Part shown: one piece after another, positions 36,268 through 44,592 of the stretch
How the letters are laid out: each line of letters opens with the position of its first letter
How positions within the stretch are numbered: position 1 is the stretch's first letter
Assembly (NCBI GenBank): GCA_002713325.1
Contig: PAWD01000008.1
Location: 1-44,592 of the forward strand
Source of the DNA: Nitrososphaerota archaeon
Lineage (GTDB): Archaea; Thermoproteota; Nitrososphaeria; Nitrososphaerales; UBA213
Length of the DNA stretch: 44,592 nt
Direction of reading: 5' to 3'
The notes under the pieces: generated by a model
Told to the model about the DNA's origin: nothing
Databases searched by the model: none
Seen by the model: the letters and a program-made list of their open reading frames with translations, nothing else
Position numbers and translations under genes: made by a program

Positions 36268-37605
36268 TCAAATATCTTTGACACAACGGAACCCTGCGAA
36301 GAGTATTCTATCATTAGGTCTGAAGTAATTCCTGTAACTATTTCTTATTTGATTGACTGGAGTTGCAAATGAGCCACCGCGAACCACTTTCTGGTTTATA
36401 ACCCACTTGTCTGTATACTCAGAGAATTTAGACTTGAATCTAGGATAGAGTATGTATTCTGACGATGTCCACTCCCATACATCGCCGATCATCTGATGAC
36501 ATCCATAATAGCTACTACCTTTCGGATAAGATCCTATCTTTGTTGGTGCCCAAATGTAGGATTCTAATAAATTACTATATTTAGCTGTGGGCTTTTCATC
36601 TCCCCAAGGATAAAGAGTTTTTCTTTGCATATCTTCATTCCACGATGCTGCTTTTTCCCACTCAGCTTCGGTAGGGAGTCTCTTTCCAGTCCAACGAGCA
36701 TATGCATCAGCTTCATAATAGCTTACATTGTTCACTGGCTCATCTGGATCGATTTCACAATACCCACGAAAATCTTTCTTCATCCACTTGTCATCTTCAC
36801 GTACCCAATAGAGAGGAGTCTTCCATCCCTCTTCCTTTATTATGTCCCATCCATCGGCTAACCAATATCTAAACTCTTCATATCCTCCATCCTCAATGAA
36901 TTTCATATATTCGCCGTTAGTAATGGGTGCTATATCTATTTTGAATGGATATAGATAGACCTTGTGTTCAGGAACCTCGTTGTCATAACAAAAGCCTTTA
37001 CCGTTAAAACCAAGCTCATATATCCCTCCAGGAATCTGTACCATTCCAGTTGGCTTTTCTGGATTCCGTTGAGATCTTCTTATAGTAATAGGCTTGTAGT
37101 TATCTTTTGGATCTGGAAAATGTTGAAAATAATGTTGTAAATCATAGATCATAAGCTCCTGATGTTGCATCTCATGGTTGTTCGCCAACATAATATCATA
37201 CTCCAATTCCTCTAATACTTGATTAGATGATTCAACATTCTTTAAAAAAGATATGACTTCTTTCTCCATAGATAATCTATACTTCAAAGTATCCTTTACA
37301 GTTGGTCTGGGAAATCTTCCTCTTTCAGCTTTCGGAAGTATCTTTCCAAACTTCTGATAGTAAGAATTGAGATATTCTGTATTAATCTGCTGCTTTAATT
37401 CCAATTTTATATTATGTTTTTCTAAGATCTTCTGGAAAAACCAAGTTGTATGAGCAAGATGCCAGTTAGGAGGACTTCCAAATACGTCAGACTGTATAAC
37501 TGCATCCTCAACATTCAATGGTCTGAAAATGTTGAGGGTCTTTTCCCTTACCTCAGTAAATTCACTACATAAACTACCGATGCTTGCGCCCAGCATCTGA
37601 GTCAT
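36268..37605 (-). CDS. EgtB-like sulfoxide synthase family protein (DinB-like N-terminus plus FGE-sulfatase domain)
   Basis: NNHEMQHQELMIYDLQ (HX3HXE), IPGGIYELGFNGKGFCYDNEVPEHKVYL, GDVWEWTSSEY, VVRGGSFATP, FAGFRCVKD. Confidence 0.85.
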   Translation of the reverse strand: MTQMLGASIGSLCSEFTEVREKTLNIFRPLNVEDAVIQSDVFGSPPNWHLAHTTWFFQKILEKHNIKLELKQQINTEYLNSYYQKFGKILPKAERGRFPRPTVKDTLKYRLSMEKEVISFLKNVESSNQVLEELEYDIMLANNHEMQHQELMIYDLQHYFQHFPDPKDNYKPITIRRSQRNPEKPTGMVQIPGGIYELGFNGKGFCYDNEVPEHKVYLYPFKIDIAPITNGEYMKFIEDGGYEEFRYWLADGWDIIKEEGWKTPLYWVREDDKWMKKDFRGYCEIDPDEPVNNVSYYEADAYARWTGKRLPTEAEWEKAASWNEDMQRKTLYPWGDEKPTAKYSNLLESYIWAPTKIGSYPKGSSYYGCHQMIGDVWEWTSSEYILYPRFKSKFSEYTDKWVINQKVVRGGSFATPVNQIRNSYRNYFRPNDRILFAGFRCVKDI

Positions 37606-37743
37606 AATATAACAATGGATTTAATACAATATAAATTTAAACTTTTAATTCAATTGTGTAAATTATAAGAAATCTGAGCACTAAAATTAACAGATGTAAA
37701 TTTACAGTGATACCCAAAGCATTAATAATATAACCAGGTTAGA

Positions 37744-38607
37744 GTGTCTCGGTACTGTGCTGTGAAAAAAAACACCGCTGAAGTAAATCCTTTGCAAGAA
37801 TCATTTCAAAGTATTTTAAACACTATTGAAAGTGTATTATGGAGTGAAATCAACCTTTATTCGTGGTCTGAGTTTTATGCACCATTAAAGTATGCTTGTG
37901 AAGGAGGAAAAAGAATCAGACCTCTGATCCTTGTACTTTCTGCAGAAAGTGTTGGTAAATACAATAACGATGCTTACTTGGCTGCATCTGCAATAGAATT
38001 CTTACATACAGAATCTATAATTCATGACGATATAGTGGATGAACAGAAAGAGCGCAGAGGTAAAACATCATTCCATATTAAATATGGATATAATATGTCT
38101 ATACTTACTGCAGACTTTATTCTGGGTTTAATACTCAATATTACGGGTAAACTTAAAGATCCAAGAATTGCAAATGAACTTGCCACTGCAGCAGTAAAAA
38201 TGAGTGAAGGTGAAATGCTCGAAATCAGACTTGGTTCTACGCAGAATTTACTCTTTGATGATTACATCAATGTGGTAGCTTACAAAACAGCATCACTCTT
38301 CGAAGCTTCATCAAAGATTGGTGCAATAATTGCTGGTGGTAATGAAGAACAAACTAACGCTTTAGCAAATTTTGGTAGATACATAGGTATAGCTTATCAG
38401 ATTCATGACGATCTAGTAGACTGGAGAAACGAGGAACGTTTGTTCAACATCTTAATCAGGAATAATGACCATCCGAAGGAAATGATAGATAGAATGGAGA
38501 ACTTATTCCATAATTATATTGACAAGGCAAAGAATGAACTATTTATAATTAATGATAAATCAAAATTGAGTTTGGAAGATTTACTAAATATCACAGTGTT
38601 CAAATAA
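37744..38607 (+). CDS. Polyprenyl (GGPP/FPP-type) diphosphate synthase
   Basis: GGKRIRPLI, IHDDIVDEQKERRGK (first Asp-rich motif), IAYQIHDDLVDW (second motif). Confidence 0.92.
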   Translation: MSRYCAVKKNTAEVNPLQESFQSILNTIESVLWSEINLYSWSEFYAPLKYACEGGKRIRPLILVLSAESVGKYNNDAYLAASAIEFLHTESIIHDDIVDEQKERRGKTSFHIKYGYNMSILTADFILGLILNITGKLKDPRIANELATAAVKMSEGEMLEIRLGSTQNLLFDDYINVVAYKTASLFEASSKIGAIIAGGNEEQTNALANFGRYIGIAYQIHDDLVDWRNEERLFNILIRNNDHPKEMIDRMENLFHNYIDKAKNELFIINDKSKLSLEDLLNITVFK

Positions 38608-38660
38608 ATTAGTTACGAACTTTATATTAATAAAGCATAACCGAATGCATGTATGTATAG

Positions 38661-40202
38661 GTGATATATGTGTCATCCACTTGTAATAAAATTGATATTG
38701 ATGACAGTGTTGGTAAAGAGCATGAACCGTCAGTAAATCCTTTTACAAACCCGTTACCGTGGTGGTACGAGTTATACAAACGGATTAAGTTATTCCCTTG
38801 GTGGATACGTTATAACCTAGGTATAGATAAAGAGGCGATTCTAAAGGACAAGATAATTCAATTGGGTACTAGTCTAGGATTACAAGATAAATGGCTTAAA
38901 AAGATCATACGTCACACAGTTTCAGAATTTTCAAAGAAGGGATTAGGTATAGATTATTATGGTTATCACAACATAGATCATGAACTTGAAGCTACTTATT
39001 TCGTTTTACTTTCAACTAATGGACAAAAAGAGAGAAATAAATTTAGTCTAGACGATATAAAATATCTCTTTGTAGCTGCTTTATTTCATGACTACGATCC
39101 CTTGAAGGAATTAGATAAACCGAATGAAAATTCTGTTGAAAGGTTCATAAGAAATGATGATAAAATAAAGGAATTCATTGATGATATTAGGATAAATATT
39201 GATATTGTAATTGCAATGATATACCGTACAGCATATCCTTTCAAAGGAGAGATAGCTGATCATGCAAAAAAGAAAATGAATGAATTATTTACACATGCTG
39301 GGATTAATGAAAATGATATTGAAACAAGAAAGCACTACGAAGACCTTGGATGGTTTTTGTCTATTGCGGAACGTATATCAGGTTATGCATTAGATAATTT
39401 TACTCATTCAAGGGATCTTGCACGACGCAATGCCTATGTGTTAGGATGGCATCCTTCGCTGATCAATGAAGAATCTGTCAAATACTTTAATGCCTTTAAA
39501 GAAGAGAGAGAAATGACTGAATGTGTTTTAGAGGGTATTCCAGAAGAATACAAGAAAAGGTTTTGGGACAATGTAGAGGCTTTCAAGGAAGCATGGAAAG
39601 AGGAAATAAGTGTGAGAAGTTCAATTGAAAGAAAAGAATTAAGATTTGTATCGTTAGTAGAAAAAATTGAAGGTGAACCAGATCCAATTTTAAGAGAGTA
39701 TCTCTTGAATTTACATAAAGAACTTCCTGCCCATATACGCATTAATGAAGAAAAATTTAGAAAGTCATTGTCTGATAAAAGAACAATCTTAATCACATTA
39801 AGAGTAAACGAAGAATATGGTAAAATTGTTGGTTATGTAAAGGGAGGACCGTTGGAGAATTACAAACTTCGACGTGGTACTCATGATGAAAACATGGGTG
39901 AAAGAACCACTGCTTATCTGGAACATATATGTATCAAAATGGGATACTGGGGTGCAACTGGTGGTCACTTGATTAGATTACAATTTCTAAATGAAGCAAA
40001 GAAACGTGGATACAAATATGTGACTGCTTATGTTCATCGGAACGTAATCATACATAGAATCAATAAGGGAGAAAATATAGAAATAATACAGAAATATGAA
40101 CCTGACAGATTAGATTATTATAGATATGATCTGACTAAACTAGTTGAAGAGTTTTCACCATCTACAACGTATGTAGATATTCCAGAAAATAATTATGAAT
40201 AA
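38661..40202 (+). CDS. HD-domain protein with C-terminal GNAT-like domain
   Basis: HNIDHELEATYFVLL...AALFHDYDP (H...HD) and GATGGHLIRLQFLNEAKKRGYKYVTAYVHR GNAT-like motif. Confidence 0.65.
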   Translation: MIYVSSTCNKIDIDDSVGKEHEPSVNPFTNPLPWWYELYKRIKLFPWWIRYNLGIDKEAILKDKIIQLGTSLGLQDKWLKKIIRHTVSEFSKKGLGIDYYGYHNIDHELEATYFVLLSTNGQKERNKFSLDDIKYLFVAALFHDYDPLKELDKPNENSVERFIRNDDKIKEFIDDIRINIDIVIAMIYRTAYPFKGEIADHAKKKMNELFTHAGINENDIETRKHYEDLGWFLSIAERISGYALDNFTHSRDLARRNAYVLGWHPSLINEESVKYFNAFKEEREMTECVLEGIPEEYKKRFWDNVEAFKEAWKEEISVRSSIERKELRFVSLVEKIEGEPDPILREYLLNLHKELPAHIRINEEKFRKSLSDKRTILITLRVNEEYGKIVGYVKGGPLENYKLRRGTHDENMGERTTAYLEHICIKMGYWGATGGHLIRLQFLNEAKKRGYKYVTAYVHRNVIIHRINKGENIEIIQKYEPDRLDYYRYDLTKLVEEFSPSTTYVDIPENNYE

Positions 40203-40211
40203 CACATTTAC

Positions 40212-41705
40212 TTATGGTAATTCAGCTGTAAGAGGTACAGAAATAGATGAAAACTCTATCAGTGGTGTTGGGTATATTCCAAAACCTACCATGAATACTA
40301 ATGCAAATAGCAGAACTACAAGTATTATCTTGGGTTCCTTTACCCTCTTTGTTTTAGCAACCACGGATTCTTCAAAGTACATCTTCCTGATTACCAATGC
40401 ATAGTATCCTAATGATAATGCACTTGTAAGTATACCTGCAATAGCAAGCGCTGGAGCCCAGCTTACAGTAGAACCTGCATCTATAGAGGATGCGAAAAGA
40501 ATGAATTTACTCCAGAAGCCGTTTAATGGGGGTACACCAGCAAGTGCAAGTAATGATATTGACATTACCAGTGCAGTTATGGGCATCCTCTTTCCTAAAC
40601 CCTTGTAACTATCAATGTTTGATGTTGCAAGTGTAACTATTACCGCTGCACTAGCTATGAACGCTGCAGATTTCATAACAGCGTGATTAAGTATATGGAA
40701 AAGTGAACCTTGCATTGCAAGGTGTGAAAACGGTGCCAAACTTAATCCAATAAGCATGTACCCAGCATGTCCTATACTTGAATAGGCAAGCATCCTAGTC
40801 ATACTCTTCTGTGTTAATGCTGCCAAGTTTCCTATCACCATTGTAAGGATTGCCAGTATTGCTAATACCAAGCTCCATTCTAGGTTTAATGCAACCATAC
40901 CGAGAATTATAACCCTAAATGCGGCCACAAATCCAGCCTTCTTAGTAGCTGCTGCAAGGAAAGCACTGATTGTAGTAGGTGCTCCTTCATAAGCATCAGG
41001 TAGCCACATATGGAACGGTACCAATGCCATCTTGAAACCAAAACCAGCTATGAACATAGCTAATGCCATCATTGCAATAGGTCTAAGATCACCATCAATC
41101 TGCACAAGTCCTTGTAAAACAACTGCAATATTGGTGGAACCTGTTAGACCGTATGCCAGAGATATACCGTAGATAATAATTCCAGTTGATAATGCTCCAA
41201 AGATGAAGTACTTAATTGCAGCCTCGTTAGAAACAGGATTATTCTTGTGGAAACCAGTGAGTACGTATGTAGGGATGCTCATTAATTCCCATGCTACTAT
41301 CAACATGACCAGATCAGAAGAATATGCGAGTAGTACCATTCCTATACTAGATAGAAGAAGTAGAGAATAGTATGGAGCTGGATTAGGTGTTTTCCTCATA
41401 TACTCTATCGATGAAATTGTTACCATTATCGCGACGATTAGCATGACAATTGCAAAGAAGGAGCCAAACATGTCTTCCGTTAGCACCGAAGTGTCAACAA
41501 AAGAAATTATGGGTAATTCTTCACCATTAAAGACCCTAAAAATTATTATGAATATTGATACTAGTAGTGCGCCAGATGCTATACTTCCATATGTTTGGTG
41601 GTTTACACCACGTTCCTTGCGCATTGCATCTATAATTGGTATTATAAGGCCTACTGTACCAAGAATCATAGTTATTAAAATTGGGGTTGATATTATGTCA
41701 ATCAT
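40212..41705 (-). CDS. nuoN: NADH-quinone oxidoreductase-like subunit N
   Basis: Multi-TM; FKMALVPFHMWLPDAYEGAPTTISAFLAAATKKAGF. Confidence 0.95.
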   Translation of the reverse strand: MIDIISTPILITMILGTVGLIIPIIDAMRKERGVNHQTYGSIASGALLVSIFIIIFRVFNGEELPIISFVDTSVLTEDMFGSFFAIVMLIVAIMVTISSIEYMRKTPNPAPYYSLLLLSSIGMVLLAYSSDLVMLIVAWELMSIPTYVLTGFHKNNPVSNEAAIKYFIFGALSTGIIIYGISLAYGLTGSTNIAVVLQGLVQIDGDLRPIAMMALAMFIAGFGFKMALVPFHMWLPDAYEGAPTTISAFLAAATKKAGFVAAFRVIILGMVALNLEWSLVLAILAILTMVIGNLAALTQKSMTRMLAYSSIGHAGYMLIGLSLAPFSHLAMQGSLFHILNHAVMKSAAFIASAAVIVTLATSNIDSYKGLGKRMPITALVMSISLLALAGVPPLNGFWSKFILFASSIDAGSTVSWAPALAIAGILTSALSLGYYALVIRKMYFEESVVAKTKRVKEPKIILVVLLFALVFMVGFGIYPTPLIEFSSISVPLTAELP

Positions 41706-41708
41706 TTA

Positions 41709-43805
41709 CTATCCAACCTGTGCAAACAAAAGTAAAAGTACAAACACCAGCCCTATTGCAAATACATAGATGTATGTATGTATCACACCAGTTTGCATGA
41801 ACCTTACCACCTTAGATCCCCAAGCCATGGTGAATTGGAAGGATGGATTAATACCCTCTATTATTATATTTTCAAAATAGCGCCATATACTTCTAGAAAT
41901 TATTAATGGTCCATGCACGAAAATCCAGTAGTAGAAGCTGTTAATATACCACCTATTTTCTAAGAATTTGAAGATAGCACGTGTAACGATGTTTGAACTG
42001 ATAACAGTTGGACTCACTTGTCTGCCTATATAGAATACATATCCCAAACCTGCACCAATGCCGAATGCCAACAAAGATGATACTATGGCAATAGGATTAA
42101 AGCTAACAGATGCATGTGATTCTATACCATAAGAATTCATCAGGAAGATAGCAAATATGTTATGTAAGCTCTCCTGAACAAATGGTCCAGCTATACCTAT
42201 AACTATGGTCAGACCTGCAAGTATGCTAAATGGTATCCACATAATAGCGCCAACTTCTTGCAGTTTGTGACCTTTGAGTTCCATCTCATTTATGTGCTTA
42301 CTCTTATTTCCAAACAAAGCCATACCCACCATTCTCATCGTATAGAACGATGTCATAAGAGCGACCAACACAGCCAACCAGTACAGAATATCAGCAAATG
42401 CGTAGTGTGATTCAAGTAGGGAAGCAAAGATTGCGTCTTTGCTCCAGAAGCCGCTTGTTATTATTGGAGCGCCTGCAAGTGACAAGGCAGCTGCCATAAT
42501 AGCAATGTATGTTTTACGCATATGTTTCTTCAAACCACCCATATTTTCCATGAACCTACTGTGAGAAATGTGTAACAATCCACCCGCTGCCATGAATAAT
42601 GATGCCTTGAACATAGCATGACTAGCAAGATGGAAAAGACCTGCAGTATATCCTTCAACGAATTCAGATGATAAACCAGCTATACCAAGTGCAAGCATCA
42701 TGTAACCTATTTGCGAACCAGTAGAATACGCTAGTACTCTCTTTATCTCCTTGTTAACCATTGCTTGTGATGCTAACAAAAATGCTGTAATGACTCCAAC
42801 CCATGCTACTATTTCGAAGAACTGGCTTGAGGCGAAAGCCGCTACCGCGAAGAATAATGGACCGATCCTTGCCACAAAATACACACCTGCCTTGACCATC
42901 GTTGCTGCGTGTATGAGTGCTGAAACCGCCATTGGACCTGTCATAGCATCTGGTAACCATACATGCAATGGGAATTGTGCAGATTTACCAATTGCGCCGC
43001 CGAAGAGCAATACCGTAGCTGGTATAAACAATCCCTGTGATATCATTGTCTCTGCCCATGCTGTATCATGCAGAAGTACTTTGTACTCGAAGCTACCCGC
43101 ATATGCAAATATCATAAACATACCTGCTAACATCATAACATCACCAACTTTTGTCATCATGAATGCTTTCATACCGGCATGCGATGGAGATGTATACATT
43201 GCAATTCCAATTGCATGACGACCTATCCTACCAACGTAATCTTTTGTACGATCCTTATACCAAAAGCCTATCAATGCGTAAGATGCTAGGCCTACTCCCT
43301 CCCAACCGAAGAAGAGCATCAAAAAGTTATCAGATAATATTATCAGCTGCATGCTACCAATGAAGAAGCTCATTAAGAACCAGTATCTGGTTAGGTTACG
43401 ATTGCGATTCAAGCTCCTCATGTAACCTATACTGTACACCATAATGAGAAATGATATCCATGATACCAGGTTGGTCATGATTATGCTTAACGTATCGGCA
43501 AGAACTCCAGCGTTGATGCCAATACTACCAATCCAAGAATATTGACTATGTACCTCACTTCCTGCAAATATAACAGGGATAAGTGTTACAGCTAAAATTG
43601 CACTTACAAACGACAAACTGACTGGACCAAGATCCCTTACTCTATGCCCAACTTTTGCAAACAAAGGTGTGAGTAGGGCACCTATCATCGGTAGGATCCA
43701 GATTAGCCATACATTGATTGAAAGATTGTCAAAATTTCCAACCGCTGGTGCAACTGCCTCCTGGCCAACTTGTATCGCAAGGTTAAGTAATTCACCCAAA
43801 CCCAT
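41709..43805 (-). CDS. nuoL: NADH-quinone oxidoreductase-like subunit L
   Basis: Multi-TM; FFGWEGVGLASYALIGFWY, GKSAQFPLHVWLPDAMTGPMAVSALIHAATMVKAGVY. Confidence 0.95.
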   Translation of the reverse strand: MGLGELLNLAIQVGQEAVAPAVGNFDNLSINVWLIWILPMIGALLTPLFAKVGHRVRDLGPVSLSFVSAILAVTLIPVIFAGSEVHSQYSWIGSIGINAGVLADTLSIIMTNLVSWISFLIMVYSIGYMRSLNRNRNLTRYWFLMSFFIGSMQLIILSDNFLMLFFGWEGVGLASYALIGFWYKDRTKDYVGRIGRHAIGIAMYTSPSHAGMKAFMMTKVGDVMMLAGMFMIFAYAGSFEYKVLLHDTAWAETMISQGLFIPATVLLFGGAIGKSAQFPLHVWLPDAMTGPMAVSALIHAATMVKAGVYFVARIGPLFFAVAAFASSQFFEIVAWVGVITAFLLASQAMVNKEIKRVLAYSTGSQIGYMMLALGIAGLSSEFVEGYTAGLFHLASHAMFKASLFMAAGGLLHISHSRFMENMGGLKKHMRKTYIAIMAAALSLAGAPIITSGFWSKDAIFASLLESHYAFADILYWLAVLVALMTSFYTMRMVGMALFGNKSKHINEMELKGHKLQEVGAIMWIPFSILAGLTIVIGIAGPFVQESLHNIFAIFLMNSYGIESHASVSFNPIAIVSSLLAFGIGAGLGYVFYIGRQVSPTVISSNIVTRAIFKFLENRWYINSFYYWIFVHGPLIISRSIWRYFENIIIEGINPSFQFTMAWGSKVVRFMQTGVIHTYIYVFAIGLVFVLLLLFAQVG

Positions 43806-43812
43806 TTACCTA

Positions 43813-44592
43813 TCACCCTATTATGCTCTGCATAAACGGAATTATGGTACTAGTGAATATTTCTGGGTAAATTCCAATCACTATAGTTAACAATGCTAAC
43901 ATCATCATGGGTACAGTCATATACAGTGAACCTTCCTTTACTTTTTCCAACCCAGCTGCCAGTTTGCCGAAAAATATACGCTTTATCATCCACAACAAAT
44001 AGCCTGCAGTTAAAACGGTCGTAGATAGAGCTAGACCAAATACTATGATTCTAAGCATAGAACCTTCCGCAAGTGCAGTTTGCAGCGCGCCATAGAACAA
44101 CATCCATTCTCCCATGAAGCCATTTGTTGGAGGAATGCCCATAATTGCAAGTGCACCTATAATAGCAGTTGTAGTTGTAATTGGTAACTTGCCAGCTAGT
44201 CCTCCAAGTTTGGACAAACTCCTTCTTCCTACCTGTAGTATCAACATTCCTGCCATCATGAAGAGTAATGCTTTACCTGTTCCGTGACTAATGTAAAGCA
44301 TTACAGAACCCGTTACACCTATTGCGTTTAGAGAAGCAAAGCCGAATATGAAGTACCCCATCTGGCTTATGCTGGAGTATGCTAATATGCGCTTCACATC
44401 GTCCTGCATAAGTGCCATAGCACCTCCGTAGGCCATAGTTATGAATGCCCAAATGCTTAGATAGAGCGATGTTTCTTGGTACATCTCAGGTAACAGCACC
44501 ATCAGTAGACGCATTAACGCATAACCACCTATACCGATCATTGCTGGAGAAAGCAATGCACTGATGGGGGTTGGTGCTTCAGCATGAGCATG
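43813..44592 (-). CDS. nuoM: NADH-quinone oxidoreductase-like subunit M, partial (5' end outside window)
   Basis: Frame stays open to the window edge, reading HAHAEAPTPISALLSPAMIGIGGYALMRLL; ILAYSSISQMGYFIFG. Confidence 0.93.
   Translation of the reverse strand, partial: HAHAEAPTPISALLSPAMIGIGGYALMRLLMVLLPEMYQETSLYLSIWAFITMAYGGAMALMQDDVKRILAYSSISQMGYFIFGFASLNAIGVTGSVMLYISHGTGKALLFMMAGMLILQVGRRSLSKLGGLAGKLPITTTTAIIGALAIMGIPPTNGFMGEWMLFYGALQTALAEGSMLRIIVFGLALSTTVLTAGYLLWMIKRIFFGKLAAGLEKVKEGSLYMTVPMMMLALLTIVIGIYPEIFTSTIIPFMQSIIG

Noticed and set aside
42751-43218. 155-aa plus-strand ORF opposite nuoL
   Set aside because: Antisense shadow ORF of a conserved transmembrane gene

Overview
The window is archaeal, AT-rich and gene-dense. 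Gene content (EF-1A, S10, RpoP, Alba, FBP aldolase/phosphatase, archaeal Rbg GTPase, ScpA/ScpB, small C2H2 and RHH proteins, Nuo subunits) fits a Thaumarchaeota/Nitrososphaerota genome; this assignment is inference, with no search run. Main blocks: dnaK(3' end)-dnaJ; mscS plus a DUF432-like gene; scpAB; tuf-rps10-rpoP; FBPA/ase-tpiA; a compact glycine-cleavage/lipoylation operon (gcvT-gcvH-gcvPA-gcvPB-lplB-lplA-lpdA) with divergent lipA; a KASIII/CHS-like gene with an LLM oxidoreductase; an EgtB-like gene; a CADD/TenA-like gene; an HD-GNAT-like fusion; and nuoN-nuoL-nuoM(partial). The strongest unexpected signals are in RNA. (1) All three tRNA genes in the window are interrupted, by five tiny introns in total (12-24 nt, three at non-canonical positions), each with a hand-folded bulge-helix-bulge-like motif; in tRNA-Lys the two motifs compete for the same bases, implying ordered splicing. 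(2) An unannotated 64-nt intergenic element between rnhA and the signal peptidase gene has full C/D-box sRNA architecture: C, 12-nt guide, D', 3-nt spacer, C', 12-nt guide, D, and a perfect 7-bp terminal stem. (3) lipA appears to start at an ATT codon, because a conserved N-terminal motif lies in frame upstream of the first conventional start. No CRISPR array, IS element, rRNA or prophage was seen.
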